From positions 36,953,556 to 37,017,555 of the forward strand of contig NC_087252.1 in NCBI RefSeq assembly GCF_037042905.1: a stretch of DNA of 64,000 nt, read 5' to 3'. The stretch comes from Lytechinus pictus. Lineage: Eukaryota > Echinodermata > Echinoidea > Temnopleuroida > Toxopneustidae. The notes under the pieces were generated by a model, which had not been told where the DNA came from, made no database searches, and saw only the letters and a list, made by a program, of their open reading frames with translations. Of the stretch, positions 1 through 11,480 are shown in pieces (positions within the stretch are counted from its first letter, which is position 1; each line of letters opens with the position of its first letter). The translations under genes were made by a program, and so were the position numbers.

Positions 1-147
1 CATTTTTACATTACAAATTTTAAATTACAAACTTATCTTTGACCTCTCAATCTCTTCCTCTCTCGCTCCCCTTTCAGTACTTTATTCCTACTCTCTTCCC
101 TCTATTCTTCGTCATGTCTTTGTTTTCTTTTGCGTTTTTAGTATAGT
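1..147. other. non-coding flank of hAT-like element
   Basis: No gene is visible here. The stretch ends with the 8-bp sequence AGTATAGT (140-147), which recurs at 3317-3324 and is the target duplication of the element that follows. Confidence 0.5.
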
Positions 148-559
148 CACTAGCGTACCTAAGGGGGGGGCCAGGGGGTAGACTGCCCCCCCCCCCCTGA
201 CGAGTCACAAGCAAAAAAAAAGGAAGCGAAAAAAGGGGAAGAAAAGAGGAAAAAGGAAAGAGAGAAAAAAGGGGCGAAGGGGAAAAAGAAGAAAAAGTTT
301 AAGAGAAAGGGAAAATAAAAACTACACTGCAGACTGTCGGAAAAAAATATAAACTGTCGGGCACACGGGGCTGTTCCAACTGATTCGGTTTTTTACTTCT
401 ACCATCTTTGTTGGTAAATGGCAATTTAACTGTAAACTTTTATCGGTAAATTGTGATTTTTACGCAATGCGACTTTTAGAGCTCTCTGTACCGATAGAGA
501 GGACGGACTGGGCTGACCAGGGACAGGAAAAATGTAGAGAACAACTTTTAGTAATATAA

Positions 560-1545
560 TTATAAAAATAAAAAAAATCGCTCGCGCTACGCGCTCGCAT
601 CAATTTGTTAGTTGGATACTTAATATAAATGTCTAGTTTTCAGGTTGAAATATCAAAAGTTTTCAGCTCGCACTTCGCGCTCGCGTCAATTAATTAATTA
701 GAAACCAATTTGTTCACAGTTACAAAAAGTGCTTATAATATCCAGTTCTTAGGCCGGAATTTCAAATATTTCAGCTGACGCTTCGTGCTCACATATAACT
801 GTTTAGGTATATCCATCCTGTGATTCCTGTTCATAGTTAAATGAAGTGCTTAGAAATTCCAGTTTTCAGGTCGGAATATAAAAAATAAAAAATATCAAAA
901 ATATATCATTAGAGACCAAATTGTTCACGGTTACAGAAATTGTTTAGAATATCAAGTTCTTAGGTTGGAATATCAAAAATTTCAGCTCGAGCTTCGCACT
1001 CGCATAAAATTCCATCTTGTTCATAATTAAATGAAGTGCTTAGAATGTAAAGTTTTCAGGTCGAAATATCAAAAAATTTCAGCTCGCGCTTCGCGCTCAC
1101 ACCAATTAATTGTTTTGAACTACCATCTTATTCATAGTTTAAAAAAAAAAAAAAAAGGGTGCTTAGAATGTCCAGTTTTCAGAGGGGAATATTTCTAACT
1201 TTCAGCTCGCTCTTCGCGCTCGCATCAATTAATTTTTCAGTAAGAAACCGATTTGTTCATGGTTACTAAAAAGTGCTTAGAATATCCAGTTCTTAAGTCG
1301 GAATATCAGAAGTTTTAGCTCGCGCTTCGCGCCCGCACGACTGTTTAGATACCCATCCTGTAAAACTGCTTAGAATGTCTAGGGTCCAGTAAGGAATATC
1401 AACATTTTTAGCTCGCGCTTCGCGCTCGCATAATTCATTTAGGAAGATACCCATCCTTTTCAAACGTAAGTGCACAAAATGTATCGTTTTAGGTCTAGAT
1501 TTTCAGAAAAAATTCAGCTCGCGCTCGCAATTATTATTTTTATAT
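560..1545. repeat. tandem array with palindromic GCGCTTCGCGC motif
   Basis: About eight degenerate units of roughly 110-130 bp. Each contains AGCTCGCGCTTCGCGCTCGCA followed by AT-rich sequence of the type CAATTAATTGTTTAG, then GTGCTTAGAATATCCAGTTC. The core is GC-rich and self-complementary within an AT-rich unit. The same core occurs at 6710-6960 and, in reverse orientation, at 44345-44900 inside another hAT-like element. Short reading frames across it are periodic artefacts. Confidence 0.8.
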
Positions 1546-2021
1546 TACTTTAGTGTAAATTGTTAGGCACGTGTCAGTGAGAGTGAAGACTTTTTGGGGG
1601 TGGGGCTTGTCAACATTTTTGTAAACAATAATGTCCCCCTTGAAAATCCAGGATCTGTCCCTGGGTTGGATATAAACGAGTTTTGGCCGTCGGACGTCAG
1701 TAATCGGTACTGATATCTGTCGGTAATCAAGGTCCTCCACCCCCCCCCCCCCCCCCCCGTGGAAAAGGCCTAGCTATACCCCTGCTTACACATTCATCTG
1801 GTTATAAACGCCCCCCTTTCTATCCTATGTACCCGATCCCTTCGTCCGCCTATCTATCTTTTTCCAATTTCAATTCCCTCAACCTTCTGACATGCATTCC
1901 TGCCAGTGAGTGAGTAATTTTCCCCATATCTAGTGATATATATATAATGTTACTGTCGCATATATTTTCACGTTCATATTTATTCTTTATGAGTGAATGG
2001 ATGCATTCCTTTTTGTTTTAA

Positions 2022-2616
2022 AGGGGAATCCAACCCAAATAAAAACTTGTTTTTATAAGAAAAAGAAAAGTCAGACAAGTTGATAGGTGAAAGTTTGAAC
2101 AATATTGGACAAACAACAAGAAAGTTATGAATTTTTCAAAGTTGTAAATATTGGAAATCACTATACTCATGGAGACTTCAAATTGGCCGCATATGGGATG
2201 TCATAGTGATGTAAGGCAAGGACTACTCTTCCATGTACTCCACTACATATTATGGCTAAAATGTCATTTTTCCTCAAAGTTTTATTTCAAATTATATTTT
2301 TCTTTCATGAGGACATTAAACAATATACTACCTGGGTTATATTTAGATTACTGCCCCAGGGGAATGGGTACTTAGGAGAAAACCACAAATCCCTGATAAT
2401 AAAGTACATGGCCTATGGGAAAGTTGTCCTTGCCCCTTGTCATAATTTACTTACCGAGTTGCCAATTTGAAATCTACATACTATTAGTGATCCCACTTTT
2501 AAAGCAGCTATAACTTTCTTATTTCTTGTCCGATTTCTTTCAAATTTTCACCATTCTGTTTGATTTATTTTTCTCCTTCCCAGCACAACATTTTATGGCC
2601 AAGGCTGGATTCCCCT
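2022..2616. mobile_element. TTAA-type MITE nested in the hAT-like element
   Basis: The terminal inverted repeat AGGGGAATCCA(A/G)CC is bounded by TTAA at 2018-2021 and 2617-2620. Both halves contain the same sentences in opposite orientation, for example the GAAAGTTATGAATTTTTC type, so it is a fold-back-like MITE. TTAA duplications are typical of piggyBac and Kolobok-type elements. No coding capacity is apparent. Confidence 0.75.
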
Positions 2617-3324
2617 TTAACTGTGTATATGGAAATAAAACAAATGCAAATCAATACATGAATACAACTGATTTCAATGTTAAATACCTCTTTTATAACG
2701 TCTCCAAATGAACAGAATTGGGAGCATAATGAACACCTTCAAAGAGGAATAAAAGAAGTATTTTAATATAAACATTGCAATTACCACTTGATTAGAAATT
2801 TATATCGATCACGATCCAATACATTTCATTTCTCGAATGATATACCAAAAGAGAATTAATTTCGACAATAAAGTGCAATCGCCCGATAGCAAATATCAGT
2901 AGTAGCAAGATCCCAACTGTTTTATTGGGCAGCCCCTGGGTAACCTTTCCCACCTTCAGTGCCACTTCCAGACCTACACATACAAACGTGTATGGGAGGG
3001 GGTGGGCTGCAAAATGCAGAGCAACGAGGACTGCGAGGTGCCCAAATATCCTCGTGTATTGGTAATTTTATGACCGAATGTATAATTTCTGCACGTTTCA
3101 CATCATGTAAAAAGGCTAAATAATAATTGAAAAAATGTTCGCTCGCTTCGCTCGCTCGAAAATTAAAACTGAAGTTGATATTAGGGCAATGATTATCAGC
3201 CCCCCTTGAAAAAAATTGTGCCTAAACGTCGATGCCTACTACCCCCCCCCCATCGTGCTCATCATCCTTGTCACTTGCCCCCCCCCCCCTGACGAAATAT
3301 GCTAGGTACGCCACTGAGTATAGT

Positions 3325-4185
3325 CCCGTATCTCTGTCATCTTTTTATTACTTCTCGCTATTACTCACCATCTTATTATTATTCCCAATATTCTATTTTA
3401 ACTTAATTGTATTTTCTTACGCCTACACTGGTGAATAAGTCCCAATTTTCAAATGTTTGATATATTATCTTAGGGGATCCACGCTCTACAAGCAATGCTT
3501 TTTAGTGGATCCCCTGATTTCCATATAAGATTTTGTTAAAACTATATATTTTACAAATGTTTGGGAACTCGTATTGATTTGTAATCATTGTGATCATATC
3601 TCATTTGTATTTGTTTATATTTATGATGTATGTTTGATTTGTATTTGCTTATAACGTTAATAATGGAAATGGAAAAATACACTTTAACTCGAACTAATTG
3701 GGGGATTGGTTCTATAAATTATTGTATTGTTATAACTATAACCACTAATAGCTATTTTATTTTATCTGTCCTCTTCCCTGTTTCATGTATTTATATTTCC
3801 AATTTCGTCTGTACCCCCTCCCCATCTCCACTCTCCATCCCTCCCTTTCCCCCACCCCCCACACTCTTCCCCTCTCTCTCTATCTCTATCTGTCTATCAA
3901 TCTATCTATCTCACGCACACAAGCAAGGCAGTTTAACTTTAACATAAAATTATAAAATGTCAGCAATACTGCTATTTCATGCATGTATTTTGGATAATCC
4001 GATCGACGTGCAAGCAAACTTCCCATTCAAGAAAAATGAAATAGGGCTAACTTCAGCTTTGACAGTTTGACATTTATGAAAGTCAGGTTACTTACTTTAT
4101 TATACATTCTTTCCCCAATTTCACTTTTTTTTCTTTCCACTACACTCTGACACTTTGACAAAAATCACTTCCTACCACGGTTCGG
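3325..4185. other. AT-rich non-coding stretch
   Basis: No gene, exon or convincing repeat boundary was seen. Pyrimidine-rich simple sequence occurs at 3810-3920. The short reading frames are low-complexity and have no splice context. Confidence 0.4.
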
Positions 4186-4275
4186 TGTAAAAATGGCAGA
4201 GGTAATAATAGCAGAGGTAAATAAATGGCAAAGGTAAATATCGCAGAGATAGAAAATGGCAGAGGCATAAATGAA
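4186..4275 (-). repeat. short minisatellite, GGCAGAGGTAAA type
   Basis: Four or five copies of a 15-18 bp unit (AATGGCAGAGGTAAATA and variants). It is the reverse complement of the longer array at 6228-6655, so the two may mark inverted arms of one composite repeat. Confidence 0.6.
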
Positions 4276-4479
4276 TCTCTGTCAAGAGTAATAGTAGTTA
4301 TCATTCCACTTGACATCATATTTTTGCGACTAGTCACGGTGATGTTTAACGCATGGTTCGTTAATAAACATTTTTTTTGAAATCCACACAAAAAAGAGAA
4401 AATCACACATACAGCGATATGAGTTCCTTTTTTCATCATTGTTTGCCTGAAGTTCACGTCACGGTTAGGCATTTCATCA

Positions 4480-5310
4480 TATGATGAGTTTAGTTGCAAA
4501 AGTGCTTAGGTCCACTTTGGACCATTCTGAGAAAAACCATGTTTTTTATTCTCACTTTCTGCAATATTCTTATGAGAAACTAAATTGTCATGATGTACTA
4601 CCCTATCATGTGAACATAAAATTGGGTATAAAAGAAATCTACCTGTCTTCAATTGTTTTCTATAAATTCTTTTAAAAATTATCATTGTGGACCTAAGCCC
4701 TTTTGCGAGTAAACTGAAATGAATCCAATCAATTTTGATTTAAAAAGTGATTTTTCTTTGCCACTTTTTTCATGTTTTCATGTAAATTTCAAATTTTCGT
4801 TGTTTTCATCAAAGCGACTAAAAATTTAGAGGTTTTGAGACATAAAACAATAAAATTTATGAACAATAGACCTAACCCCTTTTGACAAATGAGCTCTTTA
4901 GAAGAGTTTGTTTGCAAAAGGGGTTAGGTCCACTCCAAGAAAATCATTTTTTTTAATTCTCCTATATTGCATATTCTTATGCGAAACTAAATTTTCAAGA
5001 TTCCCTACCATGATAACATAAAATTGGGTATAAAAGAAATCTACCTTTATTCATATTTTTTTTTAATATTCTTTTCCAAAAAAATTCGGTGTGGACCTAA
5101 TCCCTTTTGCAACTAAACTGAAATGGACCTAACCCCTTTTGAAAAAAAAGTGATTTTTCTTTGCCATTTTTGATCACTTTTAAATAGGAATTTCAACTTT
5201 TCTTTGGTATCATCTTATAGAGCTACAAAAAATCTATACATTGAGACCAAAAAATCAAATTTGATGAAAAATGGACCTAACCCCTTTTGCAAGTGAGCTC
5301 TTCATATTAT
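4480..5310 (+). repeat. dispersed repeat with internal 400-bp periodicity
   Basis: Contains repeated motifs GTTGCAAAAGTGCTTAGGTC, GGACCTAACCCCTTTTGCAA and TGCAATATTCTTATG, in two related subunits that begin near 4490 and 4905. The reverse complement of the whole block is found at 58918-59757, about 54 kb away. No protein is recognised. Confidence 0.75.
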
Positions 5311-6227
5311 CATGATTATTATCATGTGTTCATCGGCCTATAACAATGCTATTTACGAATTCGATGGAGGTGTACCGTGAGGGCTTTTAAAAAGATTATG
5401 AACGACATATTTTTGTTGTCATTAAATGACCAAAAAAGCTAAATGAAACTGCATGGTTCTCATTAATCTTTTTATAACATTCCTATCTGCCTGGCTGGTT
5501 CTTTTGATCCAAAGCTTTGCCATGTTCACCGATGAAAAGAGGAGGAAAAGTAGACATGGGAAAGGTGGAGAGACAGAGAGGGGTTTGGGGCGGGGAAAAA
5601 CATAAATAATATATAGGGAAAAGCTTAGACGTTAAAATTCTCACGAACGATTGTGGTTAAATATTTTGTCCTTATTTGTTTGTCGTCTGTATTATTCTTC
5701 TTTGGGTTAAGAATGACAATAAGCATGCATTCCCAGGTTCGGCACGGAATATGTAACTTATGAAAATCAATAACAATCTTGTTTTGCCTGGAAAACCAAA
5801 TTGGGGTCGATTGAGGGTATGGTTCATATTCTTTAAATAAAAGAAGACCCTGGACCTTTACCACTGCATCCACTATGATTTCGAATAAACGCCTTGATCA
5901 TGTTGATGATCAACCCTTGGAAGCGGGGGTGCTGTCGGGTATTTTGTACACCGAAAGCAGCACCCCCTGGAAATAAAAGGATGGTGCGAAAAATAAATGT
6001 AGAGATTTGACACAAATATCCGTTATTTTGAACTGAAGAAAGAACTTTGTTTATTTATTATTATTATCATTATTTTGGGTTGTAACTATTTCATCTGATC
6101 CAAATGAACTTCATTTTGTTGGGATAAATGCTTTTTGGTCATTATCCCCCTTCTAAACAAAATCCCCTTTCATTTTGGAGTGAAAATATTTTCTGTGATT
6201 TTTAACAAACCAGCACCCTATATATCT
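5311..6227. other. non-coding stretch with a small hairpin
   Basis: No gene seen. A GGGGGTGCTG ... CAGCACCCCC hairpin lies at about 5926-5970, possibly the centre of a small degenerate MITE. Confidence 0.35.
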
Positions 6228-6655
6228 CTGTCATTTTACCCTTTACCATTTTTACCTCTGTCATTATTTTCCTCTGCCATTTTTAACTCCGCCATTTTTA
6301 CCTCTGTCATTTATACCTCTGCCATTTTTAACCTCTGTCATTATTTACCTCTGCCATTTTTAACTCCGCCCTTTTTACCTCTGCCATTTTTACCTCTGCC
6401 ATTATTACTTCTGCCAATTTTAACTCCATACCTCTGCCATTACTACATCTTTTATTTTTGCCTCTGTCATTCATACCTCTGCCATGTTTACCTCTGCCAT
6501 TTTTACCTCTGCGATATTTACTTCTGTCATTTTTGCCTCTGCCATTTTTATCTTCGCCATTTTTACCTTTGCCATTTTTACCTCTGTCATTTTTACCTTC
6601 GCCATTATCACCTCTGCTATTTTTACCTCTACCATTATTACCTTTATTTAACGTA
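6228..6655 (+). repeat. minisatellite CCTCTGCCATTTTTA
   Basis: About 25 copies of an imperfect 15-18 bp unit (TACCTCTGCCATTTTTA, TACCTCTGTCATTTTTA). The long reading frames on both strands here are translations of the repeat and not genes. Confidence 0.85.
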
Positions 6656-6689
6656 GTGGGATTATTTCCCCCTAAAATGTCAATTTCAG

Positions 6690-6965
6690 GTCTAAATTTC
6701 ATTAATTTTCAGCTCGCGCTTCGCGCTCGTATTATTATTTTAAGTTAATGATTATGGTGATTAGAATATTCGGTCTTAAGATTTTATAGTATTAAAAAAA
6801 TATAGGCTCGCGCTTCTCCGTCGTATTAGGTCGATTTATTCAATGGAGATATCTATCATCCCTATATTTCCTAAAAAGAGTATTTTTAAATGTTATTTTG
6901 TTCAGGTCCGGATATCAATAGTTTTCAGCTCGCGCTTCGCGCTCGCATTCATTGTTTAGTTAGAT
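6690..6965 (+). repeat. fragment of the GCTCGCGCTTCGCGC repeat
   Basis: Two or three degenerate units of the same repeat as 560-1545, with the core AGCTCGCGCTTCGCGCTCG at about 6711 and 6925. Confidence 0.65.
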
Positions 6966-7093
6966 ACGCATCATATTTATGATTACAATTCCGAAAAATA
7001 TTCACACTCTCATTGGTATTATGTTTTATTTTAAGTGTGGTATTATAATACACTTCGAAAGGGGCGCGATTTTACCACTTGCCCCGGGTGCCG

Positions 7094-7292
7094 TTTGTCC
7101 TATAGACACGCCACTGGCTAAAGGCGCTAATCGGTGCATTAATCCCACCGGGTACTCATTCACCTCACCTTGGTTGAGTGCACCACAACGTGGGTCAATT
7201 TCTTGTCGAAGGAAAACAAGCCATAGCTGTGATTCGAACCCTCGTCCCTCAGATTGAAAGACGAGATTCGTAACCAATGTAGACCACGATGG
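7094..7292 (-). mobile_element. tRNA-derived SINE, degenerate
   Basis: On the minus strand the head contains GTGGTCTACATTGGTTACGA and then GGTTCGAATC, which resemble the A-box and B-box of a Pol III tRNA promoter at normal spacing. The body follows toward lower coordinates. It does not fold as a clean tRNA, so it is called a SINE rather than a tRNA gene. Confidence 0.55.
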
Positions 7293-7379
7293 TTGTTCTT
7301 GATACATTTTGAGTACCAATATAAACAAATGATTTGCATTTACCTGCATGTAAGCCTATGTAAAACATACTTGATTACC

Positions 7380-8000
7380 CTTATGTCTATGTTTCAGTTA
7401 TGATGCCAATTCAACAAATACCCCAACACGGCCAAAGTTCAATGACGTTAAATGACCTTTAATTCATCTTGGTCAGGTGACCTGAAACGCGCACAGGAAG
7501 TTCAGGGATGCTTAATTGCTCTTATATTGAAGTTTTATGAACTAGATCCATGAAATTTCAAAGTTATGATGACAATTCCACAAATATCCCCAAACATGGT
7601 CAAAGTTCGTTGACCATAAGTGACCTTCGACATTGTTCGTGTGACCGGAAACTCACGCAGGATCTATAGTGATGCACTATTACCCTTATGTTTAAGTTTC
7701 ATGACCTAGGTCCATAGACTTTTTAAGTTATGACATTTCAAAACCTTGACCTTGGTTAAGATTTTGACATTGATTCCCCCAACATGGTCTAAGTTCATTG
7801 ACCCTAAATGCCATTTGACCTTAGTCATGTGACCTGAAACTCAGACAGGATGTTCAATAATACTTGATTACTATTATTACCAAGTTTCATGAACTAGGTC
7901 TATATACTTTCTAAGTTATGATGACATTTCAAAATCTTAACCTTGGTAAAGATTTCAATGTTGACGACGCCACCGCCGCCGCCGAAAAAGCGGCGCCTAC
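7380..8000. repeat. tandem array, unit about 165 bp, four copies
   Basis: Copies begin near 7396, 7564, 7727 and 7915. Shared phrases are TTATGATGACAATTC, CATGGTCAAAGTTC, TTGACC-TAA-TGACC and AGTTTCATGAACTAGGTC. The array ends in a GACGACGCCACCGCCGCCG tract. Confidence 0.8.
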
Positions 8001-8964
8001 AGTACGTATAAAAAAAAAAGTTTACACTTGGAAAATATCCTATAATAATTATACATTTGTAACATCCTGAAGATTTTTCCACAATTCAACATTGGTGCAG
8101 ATCCATTTAAGCAAATGACGATATAACTGTCGAAAAATATTTCCGCTTGAGTGAGCACCACTTACTTTTGAAAAGTTAGTGAAAAATGATTTGCGCAGAA
8201 CTTTGAAATAGTTATGCGAATAAAAGTATACCTTAATCATGAAGAACACGTTGAATTTAACTAGTAGAATTGATTTGAAGATATCTTTTACCTTTTAAAC
8301 TTATTTCCTTGCCCAAAACACTTCAACGAGTGCATTGCGCCCCATCCCACTCCCCACACACCAAGGCCATCGTGACGATATTTGCTTTACACTGAGCTGT
8401 GATTCACATGAAATGGCTTAGGCTTGATTTTCATTTTGTTAATCATTGTCAAGCTTGGAAAAGATGTGGAGAGACAAGTATTAAATTAAAAAATGAAATG
8501 TAAACCCACTTTAAATGATAAAAACTTAGTGAAAAAATGCTGGAGATGTCTGATATAAACTTTTGTTCAGATTTAGTTATGTCCTCAGATCCAGCTGGCA
8601 CAACAAGGGTTAAAGTTGTGCTTACAAAGTGTTGAAATTTCAATTTGGGTGGCAAAATTGTTACAAAATGCTTGAATGTATCTGTTTTATTTCAATTTAC
8701 TAATGTGCAAGGGAATATGAAAAATGTTTCGCAGGGTTAATTTGATTTCGCCCTTTCCCCTTGACACTGCGTGAAAACTAGCATTTCTGCGCAAACAGAT
8801 TTCTGCAAGCTTTACAAAAATGGACAGTGCTCACTCAAGTGTAACATTCTGTCAAAACGTTTACTTTCATTGGATAGATGAGACCCAAACCTAAGATTAT
8901 ATGTGAAAAGAATTACCCACATGTTGTATATTTTTTAATTCTCAGGGCTTTTTTCAAATTGTAA
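8001..8964. other. non-coding stretch left of paralogous block 1
   Basis: No gene or clear mobile element is supported. Matching to the second block begins at about 8965. Confidence 0.35.
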
Positions 8965-9333
8965 ACTTTTTTTTTATACGCATTGTATAGTGTCGCTATG
9001 CTATGCAGGCGAGAGATTTTAGCTATGAAGACGACGCACATGCAGAGGAGCAGATCTGAACACGGTAAGCTAAACAATTTATTTATTTATTCAATCATTT
9101 ATTCATTCATCCATTCATTCATTCATTCATTTATTTATTTATTCATTCATTTTTTTACTTGACTTATTTACCCAGGGACTTGGGTTGTAATAGAAAATTG
9201 TCAAAAATTAGTATTTGTATTCAATTACAGATTTACAAATTGGCAAGATAGCTAGACAGAATTTGTCCCCCACACTGATTTTCAGCTCTGCCCCTCCACC
9301 CCTCCCCCATGGGCTTGAGAACGCTACTTGAAG

Positions 9334-9790
9334 AAATTCAATTCAATTCAATTCAATAATGGTTTATTAAAAACATGTGTACAATTTACATCAATAGAAT
9401 AATACTCAAATTCAAACATGAAATTATATAAAACTACTAGTACTTCTTATTATAATACAAGGAAATAAATTGTTGAAAGTAAATAAAATCATACATTGTA
9501 TTGAACATAATAAATATTAAGTACGCAAATTCTAACCACTACAATGAGGCACATTGTACATGAATGAATGAAAAGTATTAGAAAAGAGAAGATGGGGAAG
9601 GATAAAGACGGCAAAGGGAGACAGACAGAAAAAAGGTGAGTAAGGGGAAAGGGTAATTAAAAGGAGATATAGGTAGAAAGTACAGAGAGAGGATTGGGCC
9701 AGAAAGATTAAGAAAGTAGTGGCGAAGATTGAAAACAAACAAGAGCATCATGTAAACTATGACAACAAATTAAGTACAGAGTACACTGAA
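9334..9790 (-). mobile_element. truncated LINE 3' end, inserted in block 1 only
   Basis: Block 2 reads straight through this position (near 48914), so the segment is an insertion. On the minus strand it ends with AATAAACCATTATTGAATTG and a (TTGAA)n tail, a 3' end style known for CR1/L2-like LINEs. TGAAG lies at both junctions and is a probable short target duplication. The reading frames inside are not recognised. Confidence 0.6.
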
Positions 9791-10399
9791 GGGTGCTGGT
9801 TTTTTTCGGGGGGGGGTGACATTTTGCTCAAGAAAAAATTCTAGAACAGACGGTTATATAGCGAGTTTTAACTCCGCGACGTTTAGAGTGTTCAAGAAGA
9901 CGGTCAATTTATTAAAATTGCCCGTCAAATGACAATGAACATCTAGCTGGGAGGTGTTTAGCGAAAATTACTGATCCAGAATATTAGACTCTTCCTATAT
10001 AAGTTTTGGTGCTGACGAAAAAATACAAATAATTATGTCGTTTGTCCAGAGTCGAGGACAAAACTGCTGTTTGATTCAGAAATTTTCGACAAAGACTTCT
10101 TGGTTATTCTTTGTCATGGAGGGCATTTGACAATATATTTTCTCTGTTCTTTAGCCCTACATATAGGCCTATCGCGGAGCGAGTTCTCACTATGCCGCCA
10201 AATACCAAAGAAAACATACATAAAATGTTGCTCTTGTATAGAATATAAGAGGTCAACATCGATGAAATCTGTATATAGTTGAATATTTCCTTCATGGTCA
10301 CACGGGCCTAACTACAACTGACAGGCAAAAGATATTCATTCGAGCCAACCCGTAGCTCAATTTTTAAATTTGATATTGCTATTTGACAAAAATGAATAA

Positions 10400-10720
10400 A
10401 TAAAATATGATTGACAATCTAACACTGATTCTAGGGAGGGTACCTACTGAACTTCCTTTTTCCAAATTGGAAAGATATATCACTACTTTGGAACTATTTT
10501 TTTTACTGGCGGAAGAATTAGAGCCATTTTGCTCTTTAAAGTGATGAATTTGATCCCGTTAGGTGTAGTCTTCATAAATGCTGATTTATTTTTAAAATGA
10601 GCCGGCCGAGGTACCCTTTTTTGGTCAGATATGGAATGTCAGACATTATCCTAGGTTCTATCCACAGGTAGTAAAAATTCAACCCTCGAATTTCCTCCTT
10701 ATTTTTTATGAATTTTGTTT
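10400..10720 (+). repeat. dispersed repeat, inverted partner at 57430-57720
   Basis: Phrases such as GAACTTCCTTTTTCCAAATT, TTTTACTGGCGGAAGAATT, TGATGAATTTGATCCC and GGTCAGATATGGAATGTCAG recur as the reverse complement at 57430-57720. The segment is absent from the corresponding place in block 2. Confidence 0.7.
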
Positions 10721-10728
10721 AAGTACCA

Positions 10729-10897
10729 CACTCTAGAAAACGAAGTGCTAATTTAGCTCTTAAAGAGCGTGTATAGTGACTGCACTTCGGAGTGCTGATT
10801 TTTCTAGTTCAAATTTGAACGAGAAAATCAGCACTCCGAAGTGCAGTCACTATAGACGCTCCTTAAGAGCTAAATTTGCACCCCAGTTTTTAGAGTG
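10729..10897. mobile_element. CACTA-type palindromic MITE, 169 bp
   Basis: Near-perfect palindrome: CACTCTAGAAAACGAAGTGC at the left and, inward from the right, CACTCTAAAAACTGGGGTGC. The centre is CTAGTTCAAATTTGAACGAG. The flanking dinucleotide CA (727-728 and 898-899 within 10 kb) is a 2-bp target duplication. Its ends and duplication length match those of the 29.7 kb element, and its body matches the MITE which that element interrupts. Confidence 0.75.
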
Positions 10898-10974
10898 CAC
10901 TTTAACACACGAGGATATGGGAAATGAATTAGGCCTGTGATACCTCATATGTATATTGATCTTTCTGTTTCTGT

Positions 10975-11228
10975 TTCTGTTTATGGTAACTCCCGTAGGA
11001 TCTCGGCAGGACAGCATTTTTGCTGGTAAACACCAAGCTGGTATATAACCAATTACCTAGGAAACATTTTACGTCTAGGTTAATCAGTCATAGTGGCTGA
11101 CGTTATAGACGACAGATATCACTCTCGGGCCTTTTTTTATCAAAGTGGAGACAATGGCAGAGTTGGGATTCGAACTCACAACCTTGCGATTATGAGTCAA
11201 ATGCTCTAACCACTGGACCACACGGCCC
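10975..11228 (-). mobile_element. tRNA-Met-derived SINE
   Basis: The head at 11156-11228 (minus strand) reads as a near-complete tRNA: GGGCCGTGTGGTCCAGTGG, an anticodon loop CTCATAA with CAT anticodon, then GAGTTCGAATCCC. A non-tRNA body continues to about 10975, containing CACTATGACTGATTAACC and ACCAGCTTGGTGTTTACC. The body and mismatched stems argue for a SINE rather than a functional tRNA gene. It is absent from block 2. Confidence 0.75.
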
Positions 11229-11480
11229 GTGTGGTCCCAGAGGCGTCGATCCATGTTTTCAATACGAGGGGGGGGGGTGCAAATTAAAGTGAAAACAGAA
11301 AATGTCCAAAACTTTCTGTAAATATTAGTGATATTAATTTTGTAGTGCTTTCCAGTGCTCTTTAAAAGCACTCCGTTTATTTGCATTGCATATTATAACA
11401 TTTTTGAAGTTGTCGAAATTAAAGGGGGGGGAGCTTGAATTTATGAAGTGCCTCTAAATTCCCATGAAGGCAGATATGCC

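Larger units (their letters stand above)
148..3316. mobile_element. non-autonomous hAT-like DNA transposon, about 3.2 kb
   Basis: The ends are imperfect inverted repeats: CACTAGCGTACCTA at the left and, read inward from the right, CAGTGGCGTACCTAG. The flanks are an exact 8-bp direct repeat, AGTATAGT (140-147 and 3317-3324). CA(G)TG-type ends with an 8-bp duplication are the hAT signature. Both ends carry a long C or G run followed by GACGA. No transposase reading frame is present. The interior holds a tandem array of a GCTCGCGCTTCGCGCTCGC-containing unit (about 560-1540) and a nested TTAA MITE (2022-2616). Confidence 0.8.

Noticed and set aside
6135-6702. Reading frames of 173 and 124 codons on opposite strands
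   Set aside because: Both are translations of the CCTCTGCCATTTTTA minisatellite; low complexity and no splice or start context.
11156-11228. tRNA-Met(CAT) gene
   Set aside because: The head is tRNA-like but the stems carry mismatches and it continues into a non-tRNA body, as in a SINE.
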